DNA of 64,000 nt from a candidate division FCPU426 bacterium (lineage in GTDB: Bacteria > Oederibacteriota > Muellerivitia > Muellerivitales > Muellerivitaceae): assembly GCA_003152075.1 (NCBI GenBank), contig PLZG01000098.1, positions 1 through 64,000 of the forward strand, read 5' to 3'. Under the pieces are notes generated by a model. The model ran no database searches. It saw nothing but the letters and a program-made list of their open reading frames with translations, and was not told the DNA's origin. Numbering within the stretch: the stretch's first letter is position 1; each line of letters starts with the position of its first letter. The translations under genes and the position numbers were made by a program. Positions 61,046 to 64,000 of this stretch are shown piece by piece.

Positions 61046-61585
61046 ATGATTTCTTCGCTCCAACTCATTCTCGGCGGCGCGCGTTCGGGTAAATCCCGTT
61101 ATGCCCTAAACCAGGGCGACGAACTCACTTACGACCGCCGGATTTTCCTGGCCACCGCCTTCGCCGGGGACACGGAAATGGAAAATCGCATCAAGCGCCA
61201 TCAGACGGAACGCGGCGATCAATGGACCACCATTGAGGAACCTTACGACTTGGCGGCCCCAGTGGAAAAATCCAAAGCAGAATCGAATAGTTTGTTGGTC
61301 ATTGATTGCGCCACCCTATGGATTTCAAATCTGTTGTGTGGAATGGGCGGAAAAGCACTTGAAAGTTCCGAGATAGAAAAAGAATTTGAAAAATTATTTA
61401 AAATTCTGTCCCAACAAAAAGGAAGAATCAGGATCGTTTCTAACGAAGTGGGCCTGGGGTTGGTTCCGGACAATTTATTGGGCCGTCAGTTTCGGGATCT
61501 GCAGGGACAATTCAACCAATCTCTCGCGGCTCTTGCCGGGCAAGTTATTTTGATGACCGCCGGGCTCCCCCAAAAAATAAAATAA
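61046..61585 (+). CDS. cobU: Adenosylcobinamide kinase / adenosylcobinamide-phosphate guanylyltransferase
   Basis: 179 residues from the ATG at 61046 (AAAGGTG upstream). It phosphorylates adenosylcobinamide and adds GMP in nucleotide-loop assembly. P-loop LILGGARSGKSRYAL at residues 6-20, then FLATAFAGDTEMENRIKRHQTERGDQWTTIEEP and the IVSNEVGLGLVPDN block, all CobU markers. No cobalamin riboswitch is recognisable upstream. cobT and cobS follow after one intervening gene. Confidence 0.93.
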   Translation: MISSLQLILGGARSGKSRYALNQGDELTYDRRIFLATAFAGDTEMENRIKRHQTERGDQWTTIEEPYDLAAPVEKSKAESNSLLVIDCATLWISNLLCGMGGKALESSEIEKEFEKLFKILSQQKGRIRIVSNEVGLGLVPDNLLGRQFRDLQGQFNQSLAALAGQVILMTAGLPQKIK

Positions 61586-61734
61586 ACTTCTACGCAAAAC
61601 TTGAAAAATTTTTTGAAGCTTGATTAACTATGTCCGCTTCAAAATTTGCATAAAGCGAGTCTGTTCTGGCTTATCAACCGCCGTCGCCAATCTCAAAATC
61701 AAAATGGGTTTCCGGCCTTTCCACCTTAAATCGT

Positions 61735-62283
61735 TTGTGGAAACGAGGCCTCTTGCCCGATGATCTCGAGAGGCATTATTTCCTCCACTGGTTCGTGATT
61801 TACAACGGAAACATCATCCAAACCGCCAAGGCCCTTCAAATCCACCGCAACACCATTCAGGGGCATTTCCTGAAGATGGGATACTCGAAAAAGTCGGTCC
61901 GCCTTCGCCACACCTGGCAAAAACTTAATGAAAAATCCAAGAACCTTTCCTTCGAAAAAAAGTTTTATCAATTTTATAACCAATTTAGTAAGAAGCCGCG
62001 TTTCTCCCCCGAGGAAAACGCCGGGATGGTGGGCTTGTGGCAGGCGAAGTTTCCTTTTAAGACATTGATCCCTCAATATTTCCTCTGGGCAGTCCGGGCT
62101 GGGAAATCCAAGGACTGGGTTCAAAAGGAACTTGGCTATTCCTACCGCCACCGGGCCCGCTTGATGAACCCGATCTTAAAACCGAAAACCCGGGATGGAT
62201 TCTGGCTCGCGCCCATGAAACCCCAAGTGAAGGAAGTTTATTCCGCCCGTTACCGCACCATCCTCTCCCGCAAAAAGCGATAA
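61735..62283 (+). CDS. Unrecognised protein with Fis-type helix-turn-helix
   Basis: 182 residues if the TTG at 61735 is used; there is no ATG nearer than residue 52 and no clear ribosome site, so the start is uncertain. Residues 8-50 (DDLERHYFLHWFVIYNGNIIQTAKALQIHRNTIQGHFLKMG) resemble the Fis/NtrC-type DNA-binding end, followed by an unassigned helical, basic region. It lies between cobU and cobT on the same strand and could be a regulator of them or an unrelated insertion. Confidence 0.5.
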   Translation: MWKRGLLPDDLERHYFLHWFVIYNGNIIQTAKALQIHRNTIQGHFLKMGYSKKSVRLRHTWQKLNEKSKNLSFEKKFYQFYNQFSKKPRFSPEENAGMVGLWQAKFPFKTLIPQYFLWAVRAGKSKDWVQKELGYSYRHRARLMNPILKPKTRDGFWLAPMKPQVKEVYSARYRTILSRKKR

Positions 62284-62413
62284 TATCCAAAGGTTTTCAC
62301 CTCACAGCATAGTGTTTTAAGAAATTCTAATTTTCTGTTTTATCTTTCCCCTGTGATCTCCGTGAACTCTGTGGTAAAAATTCCTTGTCTTTATCAACCA
62401 TAGAGGAAAAACC

Positions 62414-63505
62414 ATGAACCTGTCCAAGACCATCTCCTCCATTCCCTCGCTCGATAAAAAAGCCATGCAGAAAGCTGAAAAACGCCAGGCCCAACTCACC
62501 AAGCCCGCAAAAAGTTTGGGCAGGCTGGAAGAGTTCGCTATCCAAGTAGCCGGCATCACAGGTGAGGAAATTCCCTCCATCGGAATAAAACGGGTCATCC
62601 TCTGCGCGGGTGACCACGGCGTCACAGTAGAAGGTGTTTCGGCTTTCCCTTCGGCTGTCACCCCCATGATGGTTTTGAACTTCCTCAAGGGAGGCGCCGC
62701 CATCAGCGCCTTGGCTCGCCAAGCGGGAGCTGAAGTACAGGTGATTGACGTTGGCGTCGCGTCGGACCTTCCCAAAAACAAAAAACTGATCTCGGCCAAA
62801 ATTCGTAAGGGTACCCGGAACTTCAAGGTGGAATCGGCCATGACCACGGCCGAGTGCGAAAAAGCCATTGAGTTGGGAATCCAGCTGGCCGATAAGGCCA
62901 AAAAAGACCAAGTGAAATGGGTGGTCTTGGGTGAAATGGGAATCGGCAACACCACTTCCGCCGCGGCCCTCATGGCCGCCCTTCTTCCTTGCGCGGTCGA
63001 GGACGTCACCGGCTTCGGAACGGGCATTGACCGTACCCAATGGCTGGTCAAGTGCCGGGTGATCCAGGAAGGCCTTCAACGCCACCAACCGGATTCCGCA
63101 AAGCCACTTCAAGCCCTTCAACATTTAGGTGGCTTGGAAATCGCGGCCCTAACCGGCGTGGTCTTGGGCTGCGCCAAGAACCGCATTCCGATAGTGGTGG
63201 ATGGCTTTATCACCTCGGCGGCTTTCCTGGTGGCTTACCGCCTGAATCCCCGCGTAAAGGATTTCGCCTTTTTCTCCCACCGTTCCGAGGAACCTGGCCA
63301 TACCAAGTTTTATGACATGATTGGCGCCCTGCCCATCCTGGACCTCAAAATGCGCCTCGGCGAGGGCTCAGGCGGGGCCTTGGCCTTAAATATCCTGGAA
63401 GCCGCCCTTCGAACCCACGCCGAAATGGCGACATTTGAGAGCGCCAAGGTGCCAACGAAAATCAAAAAGAAAAAACCTTCCTCAGTTAACATCGGGAAAA
63501 AATGA
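62414..63505 (+). CDS. cobT: Nicotinate-nucleotide-dimethylbenzimidazole phosphoribosyltransferase
   Basis: 363 residues. It activates the lower ligand base of cobalamin to alpha-ribazole phosphate. LTKPAKSLGRLEEFAIQVAGITGE at the N-terminus, CAGDHGVTVEGVSAFP, EMGIGNTTSAAALMAAL and the catalytic glutamate in KMRLGEGSGGALALNIL are all present. The C-terminus has an added Lys-rich tail. Its stop overlaps the cobS start (ATGA), so the two are coupled. Confidence 0.96.
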   Translation: MNLSKTISSIPSLDKKAMQKAEKRQAQLTKPAKSLGRLEEFAIQVAGITGEEIPSIGIKRVILCAGDHGVTVEGVSAFPSAVTPMMVLNFLKGGAAISALARQAGAEVQVIDVGVASDLPKNKKLISAKIRKGTRNFKVESAMTTAECEKAIELGIQLADKAKKDQVKWVVLGEMGIGNTTSAAALMAALLPCAVEDVTGFGTGIDRTQWLVKCRVIQEGLQRHQPDSAKPLQALQHLGGLEIAALTGVVLGCAKNRIPIVVDGFITSAAFLVAYRLNPRVKDFAFFSHRSEEPGHTKFYDMIGALPILDLKMRLGEGSGGALALNILEAALRTHAEMATFESAKVPTKIKKKKPSSVNIGKK

Positions 63506-64000
63506 AAGCCCTGTTGATAGCACTTTCCACCCTGACCCCTTTTCCCTCCTCACCGGAGAAATGGACTGAAAGGGAGTTAAAGCAATCGGTTGCCTTTTAT
63601 CCGCTTATAGGAGCCTTGATCGGCGGCTTGCTGGTACTCACGGCAAGAATCCACCTGGCCCACGACCTTAAGGCCCTGCTTCTCCTCCTCCTATGGGTCA
63701 TCACAACCGCCGCTTTTCATTTGGACGGCCTCAGTGACTGCCTGGATGGGTTCTTCGGGGGGAAAACACCCGAGGAACGTCGGCGAATCATGAAGGATCC
63801 TTCCATCGGGGCTTTCGGTGTTACCGGAATTGCCCTGACGCTTCTCTTCAAATATGTGCTTCTCTCACGGCTCCTCGCCGTGGAAGAAAACTGGAAATGG
63901 TTTCTTCTTATCCCCATGGCCGCCCGGTGGGCAGTGACCTTTTCTTGCGCCCTATTCAAGGCTCCCCAAGGCGATAAAGGATTGGGTTCCCAGGTGGTCG
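63502..64000 (+). CDS. cobS: Adenosylcobinamide-GDP ribazoletransferase, 5' part
   Basis: The first 166 residues are in the window; the gene continues beyond it. Joins ribazole to adenosylcobinamide-GDP at the inner membrane. The signature FHLDGLSDCLDGFFGGKTPEERRRIMKDPSIGAFG near residues 72-107 has the metal-binding DGxxD pair; membrane spans lie on both sides. Translationally coupled to cobT. Confidence 0.93.
   Translation, partial: MKALLIALSTLTPFPSSPEKWTERELKQSVAFYPLIGALIGGLLVLTARIHLAHDLKALLLLLLWVITTAAFHLDGLSDCLDGFFGGKTPEERRRIMKDPSIGAFGVTGIALTLLFKYVLLSRLLAVEENWKWFLLIPMAARWAVTFSCALFKAPQGDKGLGSQVV

Overview
The window comes from the chromosome of an uncultivated-looking, diderm (outer-membrane) bacterium. 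The evidence for two membranes is a YidC with a large periplasmic domain, two predicted outer-membrane beta-barrels, a CapA-type lipoprotein and a secreted Thr/Ser/Pro-rich protein that ends in a FlgD-like or sorting-type domain. Long T-P-T-F-T-P-T linkers joined to such a C-terminal domain are familiar from candidate phyla, but I cannot place the phylum from this sequence. Base composition looks moderate and even. I see no rRNA operon, transposase gene, prophage or CRISPR array. Short palindromic repeats are frequent, and several sit beside or inside genes.

Layout. 1-9.1 kb, mostly plus strand with minus-strand blocks: the 3' end of a tRNA-Ser(CGA), a HAD phosphatase, a Gfo/Idh/MocA oxidoreductase, a YbjQ-tandem/M48 protease pair, an F420-type NADP oxidoreductase, a LysR regulator and leuC-leuD, then an outer-membrane protein. 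9.2-21.4 kb, all minus strand, is the most unusual part: a second beta-barrel, a divergent SecY paralogue fused to a DUF2007-like domain, a 745-residue membrane protein with a ParB/KorB-like helix-turn-helix and a 21-bp iteron array upstream, and an eight-gene operon that starts with ispH and continues with envelope membrane proteins, including three Yip1-like paralogues. Upstream of ispH is a two-gene regulator operon (membrane protein plus winged helix). The same palindrome lies in both promoters, so the winged-helix protein probably controls itself and the ispH operon.

21.5-41.2 kb is a mixed block: glycosyltransferases (one truncated), methyltransferase, beta-propeller, EVE and rhodanese proteins, a double-receiver regulator, an HspR-HtrA stress pair next to a sigma-70 factor with a consensus promoter, a lipid flippase-like protein, a CapA lipoprotein and a small grpB/zinc-protein operon.

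41.2-60.8 kb is an origin-type cluster, entirely on the minus strand and read leftward: rpmH, rnpA, yidD, yidC, jag, mnmE, a probable toxin-antitoxin pair, mnmG, rsmG, then recF, dciA, gyrB, gyrA and a degenerate histidine kinase. dnaA, dnaN and parAB are absent from the places where many bacteria carry them. Two copies of a parS-like 15-mer flank mnmG-rsmG. 61-64 kb carries cobalamin nucleotide-loop genes cobU, cobT and cobS (cut by the window edge), with an unrecognised Fis-type HTH gene between cobU and cobT.

The best candidates for new biology are the iteron/ParB-HTH membrane protein (11.5-13.9 kb), the SecY-DUF2007 protein (10.0-11.3 kb), the palindrome-linked ispH envelope regulon (14.1-21.4 kb), the parS-like sites with the rearranged origin cluster (50-55 kb), and the pseudo-histidine kinase with a 365-residue Pro/Gly tail (41.2-44.5 kb).
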